Part shown: positions 1-11,754 of the stretch, in pieces
Numbering within the stretch: position 1 is the first letter of the stretch
How the letters are laid out: each line of letters opens with the position of its first letter
NCBI GenBank assembly: GCA_022559845.1
Contig: CM040117.1
Span: 10,254,856 to 10,318,855, forward strand
Reading direction: 5' to 3'
Origin: Amorphophallus konjac
Taxonomy: Eukaryota; Streptophyta; Magnoliopsida; Alismatales; Araceae
Length of the DNA: 64,000 nt
Notes under the pieces: model-generated
What the model was told of the DNA's origin: nothing
The model's database searches: none
Seen by the model: the letters and a program-made list of their open reading frames with translations, nothing else
Position numbers and translations under genes: made by a program

Positions 1-1204
1 ACACAGAACTGCACGAGAAGACAAATAATTACTGGAAAATTCGTTCCCGATGTCGGAACGAGGCGTCGTTTGTGGGAGCTCGTCAGCGATGTCCAGAGGA
101 AGACGCAGACCAAAGCGCTTGCACAGATCTGCAAGGGAGGAGGCGGGACAGCTTCGGGAAGTCGGCTCTGATGCTGAGTCGGGTCTGCACAGATCAGCTT
201 GCGCGATCCCACGAAAATCGTCGCCACGATCAGCACAGATCTCGGATCGACACGAGATCGGCGGCAACGCGAAGCGGACTGAAAATCCTTCAATCACTCA
301 GGAAATCAGATCCAGAAGACTTGTAAGGCGATCTGGAGAATTTCGGGATTAGGAAACTCCAGATCTGGACAGCAAGCTCGGGCAGATCCGCGCGACGTCA
401 CGAGATGAATTGTTGCCGGCGATCCAGAGCTCCGATCGATGCGAAACCACCTCCAAATTCTTCCAGACTCGCAGAAGCTTCTCTGAGAATTTTGGTGGAG
501 CTAGATGCGAAGGGGATGGGGAGGATAGAGGGGCGAGTCACACGCCCAAGGTAAATCCCGTCACAGGATTTGGCAGGGCATCACACCCAAGGGGGAAAAG
601 AAGAGAATCACTCTCTTAGTGCAATTTCTCTAACAAATCTTTCATTAGTTCCACTAAGAACACTATACATATGTTTAAATAGAGGTAAGACAAGGGGAGG
701 GGGCTGGAAAAAACGTTGGAGCAAGGGGAGGGAGAGGGGGGTTCGATCCTTTGACAAGGAGAGGGGAGGGGAGACCAATGGGGGACAATGACTCACCTAC
801 CTTTGAAAATCAAAGGGGAGGGGAGACGAGGGAGCTATCTAATGTTGACATTAAGGGAGGGGAGTCACCATTAAGGTGGCTGTCTCCTCTTGGACCAAGG
901 CCCCTTCTAGAAGCCCACAATCCACTAGGTTCCTTTCACACTAGCCCATGGGCTTGGCCCATGTAGAAACCCAATAGTCAAGCCCAACACTATTCTAGCC
1001 CATTACAAGACCTTGAGCCCATTAGCCCTTTACACACTATTACAACCCATTAAGTGTCCACAAACTCCAAATAGGGCCCAACAAGGCCAAACAATTATGA
1101 AATAAAGGTGAAGGCTCGGCCGATGCGTCCACGTCCTCCTTGAGCTATCCGGGTCCCGCCATATCCTCGTCCAATGGCGTGTATAGTGGCGTGTGTCCGC
1201 ACCA
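1..1204 (-). repeat. 3' LTR of gag-only gypsy element (partial)
   Basis: Bases 1-1204 match 4489-5695, and the match stops at the same point in both copies (..cgcacca, then different flanks). On the - strand the LTR therefore begins TGGTGCGG. About 790 bp of its other end lie to the left of the window. Confidence 0.9.
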
Positions 1205-1217
1205 ATTCTCCCCGGGT
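1205..1217 (-). other. Polypurine tract of gag-only gypsy element
   Basis: Immediately inside the 3' LTR the - strand reads a G-rich purine run (cccggggagaat) that abuts TGGTGCGG. This is the expected place and composition for the plus-strand primer. Confidence 0.6.
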
Positions 1218-1259
1218 GGGAGGAACTCGACCCCGTCGAGTAAGGGTCCCGAGGCTTGA

Positions 1260-1720
1260 GCTCTCCGCATGTGATCAAGGCGTTGTTCATCGTGGGGCAT
1301 CCTCGCCAACGCACTATGAGGTGTTGGTAGGCTTCGTTCCTGGTGGTGATCACCTGCTCATCCAGTATACAATCTATATGCTTGCGTGGAGGCTGGAAGA
1401 GGTGAACTCTCGGGTGGTGTGTCACTCACAATAGGAGGAGAAAGCTCAAAAAACTCACGAGGGATCACCGCGGGCTTCCGATATGCTACCATACCTGAAA
1501 CATGGAACGTCGAACTGTCGTCTGGTAGTTCAATAATGTACGCATTGGATCCCACTTGTTTCATGACTCAGAAAGGGTTGGTATCGCGGGCCTAGAGTTT
1601 CTTTACGGTCCCTGAGGGGAAACCGTTCAGGTATGACCCTGATCATGACGTACTCTCCCTTTTGAACTCACGGGCATGTAGCGTGCATCAGCTAACTCCT
1701 TATACGTGCTTGGCTGGCCT
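1260..1720 (-). pseudogene. Remnant of gypsy pol C-terminus (post-integrase and chromodomain-like tail)
   Basis: Three overlapping - strand frames carry pieces of the end of a gypsy pol protein. One has VMIRVIPERFP. A second has NAYIIELPDDSSTFHVSGMV, the usual segment after integrase. A third has ILDEQVITTRNEAYQHLIVR, resembling a chromodomain-like tail. The pieces are in different frames and one contains a stop, so the reading frame is broken at least twice. Everything between the gag knuckle and this tail is missing, which places an internal pol deletion between about 1720 and 1900. The family assignment is by motif resemblance only. Confidence 0.6.
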
Positions 1721-1901
1721 TTCATTGGACGACTTAATGCAAACTCCATGCATGACAGACAAATGTGGAAACAAACAGACTCATACGTGACCTTAGACAA
1801 ACCTGGACACCCATAAGTAATACTCGCAAACAAACAATGCAACCCACAGTTGGGGACTCCTAGACATCCTAACATGAACCTACTGACTTCTAAATGGGGA
1901 T

Positions 1902-3469
1902 TCAGAGGTTTGGGAGGATCACACCCAAGTGCACATTGCCCTGGGATTGAGTACCCGAGTCGACAGCATTCTCTTTTAATAGCTCCTCAAAGAACTCCTC
2001 GAGTTCGGGATCCGCCTCATAGCTGACCGGCACTAGCTTCGGTGTGGAGTCACGGACTGGAGTGTCCGAGATAGCCAATGATTCCCGAGTGGGACACTTG
2101 GCCGCAAAGTGGCCAATCCCACCACACCTATAGCACTGGTCACACGGGCCTGTGCTAGAAGATGCTCCACCGGTCATCGGCCCCTTTCCCTTGTCTTCTC
2201 GACGGGCCGGGGGTGGTGGGAGTTGAGGTCGGGCCGGCAATGAGGGCTGCTGGGGATGTGGGGTGGGGGATGGTGCCTGTGGGCGAGGGGGAGGGTCCTT
2301 TGGAGGGAGAGGGCGAGGCCTGAGAGCAAAGGGGTCCTGGCGAGGGGGTTTGGAAATCGACTATAGGAACTAGGCGTGGTACGAGGGTCGAACCCACGCT
2401 GATGGATGGTTCCCGGTCGCTGGACGGGAGCGAAATCTAACTCAAAGTGCTCTAACTCAAGAGCAACCTGATATGCGGCCTCCAGGGTGGTCACATTGCG
2501 GCGAAAGAGTTCATACTGAAAGTGGGGCCGCAAACCACGACGGAAGCGGGAAACAGGCATCATGCTCTCTTCTGAGATGCCACATCGCAAAAAATATTCA
2601 TCAAACTCTGTGATGTACTCAGACACGGATCGATCCCCTTGGTTGAGATTCTGCCACCTATCAATGAGCCTTTGACGGTATGTGGCAGGAAGATACTTGG
2701 TTCTAAATCTCTCCTTCATCTCATCCCAAGACTCAACCTGGGGTTCTCGACGCTGATATAGCAAGCTCTCCACATTGCACCAATAAGTTTGTGCTTGCCC
2801 TAATAGCTTCATTTTAGCAAACTTGACTCTCCGGAGGTCCGTTATCTCGAACCACTCGAAGTACCGGTCCATACCGGCCTCCCAATCGAGATAGACCTTT
2901 GGGTTCAAAGACCCGTCAAAAGTGGGAGGGTCTGCTCGCACGGTCCTAAGGACTCTATCGTCCTCTTCATCTCTTGGCTGATGAAAGCCATGACGGCGTC
3001 GGCCGTACCCCCCATACGCATTATCGGACCCATAGTCCTCTAGACCAAGGTCACGATGTGGTGGTTCGATGGCTCGGTGAGGGTCGGGCTGAGGAGCGGG
3101 TGCGGGCTGGTTTTGGGCCGCAGGAGCGGGCTGGACTTGGGCTACGGGAGCGGGTTGGACTTGGACCACCGCGGGAGGTGGTGCAGGTGGGCCTTGGGCC
3201 GCTCCAGGAGGGTCCCTATGTGACATTCTATCTAACCGTCTAACTAGATCTTGGACAGACCTGTCGGAGGTCTCCATGCGTCCCTCCATGGCTCTAAGGC
3301 GACCATCCATATTATCGGAGAAGTTTCGAAAGGTAGTTTCGGACTGGTCCAACCGAGCCATAATGGCCATCATCGCCTCATGCAAGGAGTGGAAGTCTCC
3401 AGAGGCGGCATCCCGTGGGTTAGCCATAGATGCGGGGCGATGGTATTGGGTACCACGCCGGGTGGGCAT
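1902..3469 (-). pseudogene. Ty3/gypsy gag with CCHC zinc knuckle (frameshifted)
   Basis: This is the capsid-type gag of the - strand element. The first methionine considered likely is at 3469 (MPTRRGTQ), shortly after the leader; an upstream in-frame methionine at 3565 is possible. The N-terminal part has a weak coiled-coil look. It is followed by a Pro/Gln-rich stretch and the typical gag core (WEAGMDRYFEWFEI, MKERFRTKYLPATYRQRL, SVSEYITEFDEYF). The first frame ends at 2174. The CCHC knuckle (CYRCGGIGHFAAKC, about 2135-2094) is in another frame that stops at 1902, so there is a frameshift between about 2350 and 2240. Gag packages element RNA into particles; this copy could not make an intact gag-knuckle protein without frameshifting. 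Confidence 0.8.
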
Positions 3470-3682
3470 GCAAAGACACAAAGGTTGGAATGCACTAACT
3501 AGGAACCTAGACTTAAATCGATATCCGGTACCTGACGGAGTCCGGGGATCCGAAGATCCTCTCACGCGAGTGAATCACCTCCCCGATAGGCGTAACCTAA
3601 CGGTCGGGCGACACCTTTTGATATACCAAATATTGGAATGTAATGCAACCTTGGACTTAGATGACCCTAGACTTAAACCGAC

Positions 3683-3694
3683 GCTCTGATACCA
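3683..3694 (-). other. Primer-binding site (tRNA-Met type)
   Basis: On the - strand the sequence TGGTATCAGAGC lies a few bases inside the 5' LTR. It is complementary to the 3' end of plant initiator tRNA-Met, the usual primer for gypsy reverse transcription. Confidence 0.85.
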
Positions 3695-3697
3695 ATT

Positions 3698-5695
3698 TGA
3701 TGCGGGACGGAGACGCGACCGGGCTAAGACGTACGACGAACTCGATGTGTGGCCAGCACTAGCACGCTAAGGTAAGCCGGGCGGCTGACCACCGTGGCGT
3801 TATCCGGGTGGAGACGTCTCTCAACAGCAACTCTAACTAGCCCAACGATCGTCCCTTGCGAGGGAAACGTGGGATCGCAGCGGTTAAGGAACCACTGTCG
3901 CCTAGGGTGGTGCGGTCCGAGCTCAGTGCTTGACTGGAGCTAAGGAACGGGCACTCTCAACTCACAATCACGGTGATTTGTAGCTAACTATCGGCCCTAA
4001 TCTCACAAACGCAGCATGATAGAAAGTATACTAAATCAGCAAATGTGAGTATAGGAACAAGCACGTATCTCCACGACTAGGCGTGGGGAAGAATTCCCGG
4101 CCGAATCCAAACAACCCCGATACACACAAGTGTTAAGTTTACAATTTCAGAACTTAACGCCCACTCCACGCAGGGAGGTAAAGGGCTACAAACACCAATT
4201 TTGGGGTTGCTGGAATCCGGGTTGACGGGCCGCACTCGCAGGAGGCGAGGGAAGCGAGTCGGAGCCGATCCGGGTGAGCCGAATGGAAGCCGACTTGGTT
4301 CTGCCCGCGCTGGTCACCCTGCGCAGCGAACTTGCGAAGGCCGGTGCGCCAAGATCCGATGCCCGATCGGAGTTCCGTTTCTTGGAGAACGTCGGCGACA
4401 GGACGAAGATCGTCTGCTCCGAAGGGCGCGATCAGATCTTTTCAGATCTGGGCGCAGCAGCAACTTTTCTCAGCTTCTGGTTTTGTGCACATAGAACTGC
4501 ACGGGAAGACAAATAATTACTGGAAAATTTGTTCCCGATGTCGGAACGAGGCGCCGTTTGTGGGAGCTCGTCAGCGATGTCCAAAGGAAGACGCAGACCA
4601 AAGCGCTTGCACAGATCTTCAAGGGAGGAGGCGGGGCAGCTTCGGGAAGTCGGCTCTGATGCTGAGTCGGGTCTGCACAGATCAGCTTGCGCGATCCCAC
4701 GAAAATCGTCGCCACGATCAACACAGATCTCGGATCGACACGAGATCGGCGGCAACGCGAAGCGGACTGAAAATCTTTCAATCACTCAGGAAATCAGATC
4801 CAGAAGACTTGTGAGGCGATCTGGAGAATTTCGGGATCAAGAAACTCCAGATCTGGACAGCAAGCTCGGGCAGATCCGCGCGACGTCACGAGATGAATTG
4901 TTGCCGGCGATCCAGAGCTCTGATCAATGCGAAACCACCTCCAAATTCTTCCAGACTCGCAGAAGCTTCTCTGAGAATTTTGGTGGAGCTAGATGCGAAG
5001 GGGATGGGGAAGATAGAGGGGCGAGTCACACGCCCAAGGTAAATCCCGTCACAGGATTTGGCAGGGCATCACACCCAAGGGGGAAAAGAAGAGAATCACT
5101 CTCTTAATGTAATTTCTCTAACAAATCTTTCATTAGTTCCACTAAGAACACTATACATATGTTTAAATAGAGGTAAGACAAGGGGAGGGGGCTGGAAAAA
5201 ACGTTGGAGCAAGGGGAGGGAGAGGGGGGTTCGATCCTTTGACAAGGAGAGGGGAGGGGAGACCAAGGGGGGACAATGACTCACCTACCTTTGAAAATCA
5301 AAGGGGAGGGGAGACAAGGGAGCTATCTAATGTTGACATTAAGGGAGGGGAGTCACCATTGAGTAGGTGGCTGTCTCCCCTTGGACCAAGGCCCCTTCTA
5401 GAAGCCCACAACACACTAGGTTCCTTTCACACTAGCCCATGGGTTTGGCCCATGTAGAAACCCAATAGTCAAGCCCAACACTATTCTAACCTATTACAAG
5501 ACCTTGAGCCCATTAGCCCTTTACACACTATTACAACCCATTAAGTGTCCACAAACTCCAAATAGGGCCCAACAAGGCCAAACAATTGTGAAATAAAGGT
5601 GAAGGCTCGGCCGATGCGTCCATGTCCTCCTTGAGCTATCCGGGTCCCGCCATATCCTCGTCCACTGGCGTGTATAGTGGCGTGTGACCGCACCA
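3698..5695 (-). repeat. 5' LTR of gag-only gypsy element
   Basis: This is a roughly 2.0-kb LTR. The inner boundary is set by the primer-binding site. The outer boundary is where identity to the left copy stops. It contains short ORFs on both strands that are not conserved coding sequence. Confidence 0.85.
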
Positions 5696-7277
5696 CCAGC
5701 CCTTGTAAGAGATGGGCTGGGCTTGGGCCTTTGACGGGAATGCAAAGTGTGACAATCCCATGATGTCACATGACAGAATGGGGTGTTGTGGTTTGCATCA
5801 ACCTTGGTTATCGATGAACAGGAGGGCAAATAATGACTGTCTTCTCTCCCCCCATCCAGGTCAAGCTGCCCCAATGCAACTTTGATGACGGGCCCTCTTT
5901 ATTGGTTAACCTCAGAAAGTATTATTAAATTATATTTATTTTAAAATTTAGATTTAAATGGGTACATTTAGGCCTGGTGGGGCTTGTCTTGGGCATTGAG
6001 AATTCTCAAAATCTTTGTTTTGGGCCAGCCTGGCATTTAAATACCTTTATTGGACTGGGCTTGGGCTTCAAACGTGAAACTTCTGGCCCAGACTTGGCTG
6101 TCTTTGACCTTGGCATGATGTGGCCCATTGACAGCCATATGAATGCCTTGTGGCAATGTAATTGATGATGGTCTTAGAAATGTTTATAACAGTAGTGCAG
6201 TATCCTTATGGCTCTATCCTGGCCAACCAGGATCAGCAATGAGATAAAAATCCAAATGCTTGTCTACTTGTGCTGTAGGCGTATAACAGGAATGGTTTCT
6301 TGCATTGTTTCTTACATGGAGTCGAGATTTGGGACTTTCTCTGGGGAAACCTGGAAAGTGAATTGACATGGGAAACTTAAAGTCAGTGGGTGAATGGTAA
6401 GCAATACTTCTACAGTGGAATTCACAACATTTTCACTCATTTACATCTGGTAGATCTTTGTTAGAGATTTGGTGCCTGTTTAATTGGATAACCTTTGGTG
6501 AATAAGCGACCTGACTGTTGGGACCAATGATCTTTTGGCTTAAAATTGAGTATCCATGTTGATTGTGAACTGTTATTTCAATGGTTGATGGTAGAAAGTA
6601 ATTTGTTAGGCTGAGGTGACCCATAGATAACTTCCTCCAAAAGACCAAAACATTTTTGAAAGTGGTTATAATTCACCCTCTCATAATGTGACAAGTGTGT
6701 TCTTAATTCACAGGAAGTGTAAAGTTGAAAAAGAAAAAGGTTTAGTTTGATAAGAGGAATCATAAGAATTTAATCAGAGAAAATTCCCACGATTTACCTA
6801 AAGTTGATTGATTTATCCATGTATAAATACTTGTGACTTCATATGTATGCCACCTAAAGTTGACCAAGTTAATTCAGTATGCTAGTCTGCTGTTTAAACT
6901 GTGTAACTAGTTTGACAGTGGTTCAAAATTTCGGACTCAAACTTTGACCACTTGTCCGACTTAACGTTTTTGATATGGTGTAACCCATCATGACCCTCTC
7001 TAGCAAAGCTTCAGCACTCCATTTATTTTGGTCCAAAGAGACCTTATTTAACTTGTGATCATCTTTATGTGATCTTGACTTAAAGCTTGATTAGTTTGAC
7101 CATAGTTGACAAAGTTGACCATGTAGCTAGAAATTGGCGCCTAATCATTTTTTTAATGTAATACATCTGGACTGTCACTGTTTAAATCTGGTTTGAGTGT
7201 GTTCAAATGTTGACTAATTTTGACCTTATTCATCTTGTAGTCATTTTCTGATGAGTTGGGTTGTTTTACTCTTACAG
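5696..7277. other. Non-coding stretch upstream of recognised exon 1 of the MEE22-like gene
   Basis: I find no convincing coding exon here. Given the phase of the exon at 7278, this is probably intron, ending in the polypyrimidine/AG acceptor (ttactcttacag) at 7266-7277. From about 6850 to 7230 the TTGAC core recurs many times; see findings. Confidence 0.5.
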
Positions 7278-8080
7278 TGATTTCTGATGACGACACAAGA
7301 TCCATATTTTTTACAACGTGCCTCTTAGACATCTTTGTCAGCCTTATTCAGGATTTCCTTACTGCCAGAAAAGTTATGGTATGTGGAGAGTGTGAGCAAT
7401 CAGATCTTTGTAGTTCTGACACTGTCTATCATTTGGACAATGAGAGTAGGACATGGACCATGAAAACTGCTGCAGTCACTCAGTTGGTTGCTGGAAGTGT
7501 CATCTTAGCATCCATTTGTACTGTGTATGACCATGTTGATATCCTTTGGCAGACTTCATTCCAACTTCTTCGGATGTGTCGGAATGATCCTTATTGGATT
7601 CTAACTGCAGTCCATGTTTTTGCGTCCATATGTGGGGTGAAATTCTTTTCTCCAACGCATCACAATTTGACAGTAACTGCCATAAAATCACTTATTTTGC
7701 TTCTTGAGAGAGGAGAGGAGTTTGGCAGTATAACTTCGATTGGAGATAAGTGTCCTAGATTTTGTGTGTGTGTGGACTGCCCTTTTGCTGAAGGTCAAGT
7801 TTGTGTTGATAAGGTTACGTCTCATCTGCTGGAAGAGCTGCAAATTTGTCTTGCATCTGCGGCTAGAAATCCTGACTCCAAGAATTTAGTTATTTCTTTA
7901 TATAGTACATGTCATCCATGTAATGGCCATGATGCTCAGAACAATCAGTTTGATGTTTCTTCTAAGGAATGCGATGCCTTTTGCTCCTCGCATGATGATG
8001 TACGTGACCAGAATACTGAGGCAGGTTTTTGTCATTTGACTGATATCATTTCTTTGGTGGAGCTCTTTGGGTACCATACG
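7278..8080 (+). CDS. MEE22-like exon (antepenultimate)
   Basis: The 803-bp exon follows acceptor cttacag and stops at ACG before donor gtatgcac. Its frame is uninterrupted throughout. It enters with two bases of a split codon from an unseen upstream exon. Confidence 0.75.
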
Positions 8081-11000
8081 GTATGCACACACTTTGACTT
8101 GCTATACATCTCTTCCATATATTTTTTCATCGTGGTCATTTCCCCTTGCTTGCCAGTTGCAAATATTCATTTGTTATGTTGAGTGGATGCTGGCACTTGT
8201 CTTTTTGGCATGTTTTTTTTCTGTATTCACATTTTTGTTTTGTAATATCTGTTCTCTGTTTGCAAATTTTGTTACTTCATTTACACTTTTAAGGATGTAT
8301 TATATTTGTGGAAATATGGTTTTTAGTTAGTTCATCCTTTGGAGTAGATTTTTTCACAATAGTACTTGCTCAGGAGCTCTTGCATATGATAATAATGCAA
8401 CCTGCCTGCCCGCAAAATGACCACTTCACAAGTTGCTGTGTTGATACCACCTGTGATGACCCTTTCCCGACTACTAAAGGTCTTGATGAGTCTGTCTACA
8501 CGGTTGTACTGTTCTCTGTTTGGGGACCTGTAAGAGTTAGTGGATCCGACAAAAGAAACATGCTTGGAAGCGCACAAGAGGAATATGTAGAACAGTAATG
8601 AAAGGATATCTACTAAGATTTCAAATTAGCTCACAAAAGTCCTCTCTTGAAGTACAACTACATGCTATAGATGCAGGAAACTCAGAGTTGACACTTCTAA
8701 ACTCAAGACCCTACCTATGCAAAATCGTCTAAACATCCAGTTCGAGATATGATGCTTCCTTCAATCTTTTGGTGCCATTCGTAAGGCAATTTAAAATTTT
8801 AGTACATTTATAGAAAGTCCTCAGATGGAATATGGGCAAATGGGAAATTAGAACTGGGCGACACGCTGACGCTTGATTAGATTTTGGGTCCCATCCAACC
8901 ACTACCAGGCCACCTCAACTGGATTTTTTCTTACCAACTAGCTGGTAGGTCTCAAGCTGCGCTGCTAATGTCATAGCAGGCTAGCAGCTCAGTCTGAAAT
9001 TCCCAGAAGCGATAGGGTCGCCTACACTAGTTACGGTCATACAGTCATCGCATCGGTGGGGTGGTTGTCAAGCCAACTCAACCAGTCTTTTTTGGGCTGT
9101 TTCTGTTGGGTGCTGCACCTGCCTGGGAGCTATTGCTTGCATATGACATTAATGAAATTTGTCTACCAGCAACATAGCCACTTGATATGTTTATAGGTTA
9201 TGATGGTGTGGATTTTCATGATCAATCTCCTAAGATTCTATATGGCAGATGCAAAATAAATTGACATTTATGCTATACCTGGAGATCATCAAAGAAAAGA
9301 AATTGTTTAAGTTGTCCTACTACTATAGTGATTTTCCTCTTAACTATATTTGAGATGCTAGCTTGTTCCCTCTCTTCCGTCTCTCTCTTCTTTTTTGATT
9401 TGCTGTTGCAAGCTTGGAAAGCACTATTTTCTTTTATGAAAATACTGAACCAGCTTTACTTGACATGTGAGTTTTTTTGTAAAACATTTTGTCTTTGATA
9501 AGTACTTCATTTTGATATGCTTTTTTGGGGCAAAGATCTTAACCCATGCTTTCTGCAATTATGTATTTCTTGATTTTAGTTTTGATTAAAAGTTTCTTTG
9601 ATGCAAGCTTTCGCATTTTGTCCTCAGGGTTGGGAGTGTGTGCACAGCAAAATCATTCCGCAGCTTTTCACATTGTTGGAATCATGTTCTTCTTCGGCAT
9701 TTTCAGTTTCTTTTCTTGTGTTGATCGGGCAGCTGGGCAGGTATTTTGCTACCCAATGCTGTTACATAATTTACCATGTGTCTATTTGGTTACTGGTATC
9801 ACATACTTTATCAAGTTTGTCTATTTTATTGGCGGCATGTAAAACTTCTGCTGCCTAATGGGAATTGGGGAATCAATTTCTTATGGTGAAACTGCATACG
9901 GCAAATGCCATTTGGGAGATTGTCATGTTGACTGATGGGAAAAAGCTATGTAATAATAGTGGTGACTCATTGTCTATGTAGTCAGAGGTGAGAGGTGCCT
10001 AAGGCGATCAAAAGGGGTGGCCTTAGTCTCAAATGCCGAGGTGATGGCCTGAGTTTTTGAGGTGACATTTTTAGATATATTAAATAAGTCAGATATATAA
10101 ATATATCATTGGATATGTCAACAACACAAGATATAATCAATGAGATTAGTAAATTCATCTATTCAGATGTGACAAATAAATTAAGAGCCTATCGAATTCA
10201 CATAAACTTTGAACACCTAAGTAATTAATAAAATTTAGTTATAAAAATAACTAAATTTATACATGCACATGTGCTAATTGTTGAAAGTGTGTATGGAGCT
10301 TGATCTACCTATGATCCAGCCTTGCATTGCAGATTGACCTGTGCGTTCAGGTTGGGGAGGCGGGTAGTGCCCAACAAGCTGAAAATTTGGGGGGCAAGGT
10401 TATAGGAATGGGCCAGGCAGATCACGTGGGTTTGGGCCAAAGGCATCTGCGGCCACAACAAGCTTGCTTTGGCGAAGTGAGGCGAGTTATGGGCGCCTCA
10501 CCTTGGCTTATCGCCTAGGTAAGTGCCTCAAGCACCTTTGATAACATCAAGGAAGGCAAAATTGGATCGGATCGGTTGATCCGATTGGTTTTGGGTCAAA
10601 CCCATCCGATCTCAAGCCCTCCGAACCCGATTCCTATTGAGCATAGGCCATATCGGTCATTCTCGCACTAGGATCTGTTGATCTTGAGCCATACCCCGGC
10701 ATGTCCCATCCATGTCTAGAAAAAATAAAAAGAAAAATAAGGAGAAGAATGACGAGAAGAAGAATCGAAGTCGGAACTGAAGAAGAAGAATAAGGAGAAG
10801 AAGAACGAGAAGAAGATGAAAAAAAATTGAAACATATACTTGTTTGTGCTGTCGGCGCCTTCGCCACTTGCCACCGGCATCGTCGCCGTCACCACCTGCC
10901 AACGGCATCGTCATCGTTGCCACCTACCACCTGTGTCGTTGTCGCGCCATCTCTTCCTCTATCCGTCCGCCGTTTCTACTGCACAGTCGAGCCGCCAACT

Positions 11001-11695
11001 GCACGTAGACACAAGGGAAGGGGGGAAACGAGGACATCATAGAAGAGTAAAGTAGGGTGGACATTTGTATGAAAACCCTGAAACCCTGTATACATATAAC
11101 TTAATGTTTAAATATTTAAAAAATAAACCCTGTCAGGTTTTGTCTGAGATTGGTCCTTGATCGGTCCAGATCAGCCGATCCCACCGATCTGGATCGGTTT
11201 GGGATTGGCCGATCCGATCCTGATCCTCGAGTCTGCCTTCCTTGGATAACATAGCTCATTGTTGAGCGTTGAAGTGATTTTTCGGGGGCTCTGTCAGCAA
11301 GCCCAGTTGATATAGTTACTTTTGTGTTGATATGCTACAACGCTGGACACTTCACATCATATCTAATAGATAAGGATGATGAGCTGATCTAGCTCAAGGG
11401 ATCCCTTGTTTGAAATATAGGTCGTGTTTTCTGTACTATTGATTCCTGTTGTTTGTCATCCTCTTTTTTTCTTTTTTAAAATATATTCTGTAATAAAAAA
11501 GAGATTTTTGCAAATAAATCATAGTTAATAGTGAATTGGCAAAAAAATCACTCTTGAAAATATATTAGCAGGTGTATCACTATTTTAATCTATATTGTGC
11601 AAATATGTCATCGTGGTTAGCTTCTGTGGACGGGAGAGCATATTCTAAAAAGATGTTATTATTTCCGTTGGGGGTTGAATGACCAAAATACCTAA

Positions 11696-11754
<59 letters not shown>

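Larger units (their letters stand above)
1..5695 (-). mobile_element. Ty3/gypsy gag-only LTR retrotransposon (TR-GAG-like)
   Basis: The segment beginning at base 1 recurs almost unchanged from 4489, so these are the two LTRs of one element. The left one is cut by the window edge. Read on the - strand the order is 5' LTR (5695-3698), tRNA-Met primer-binding site (3694-3683), gag with a CCHC knuckle, a short remnant of the end of pol, a purine tract and the 3' LTR (from 1204 leftwards). Protease, reverse transcriptase, RNase H and integrase core are absent, so the element could move only with enzymes supplied by a relative. This matches the class described as TR-GAG. The two LTR copies differ by scattered substitutions and a few small indels by eye, which suggests a moderately recent insertion. 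A target-site duplication cannot be tested because the left end is outside the window. Confidence 0.85.

Noticed and set aside
8308..8598. 96-aa + strand ORF
   Set aside because: It lies inside a well-supported intron, is out of phase with the exons and matches nothing I recognise.
10634..10923. Ser/Leu/Phe-rich small ORFs
   Set aside because: They derive from the GAAGAA-rich interior of the inner hAT element.
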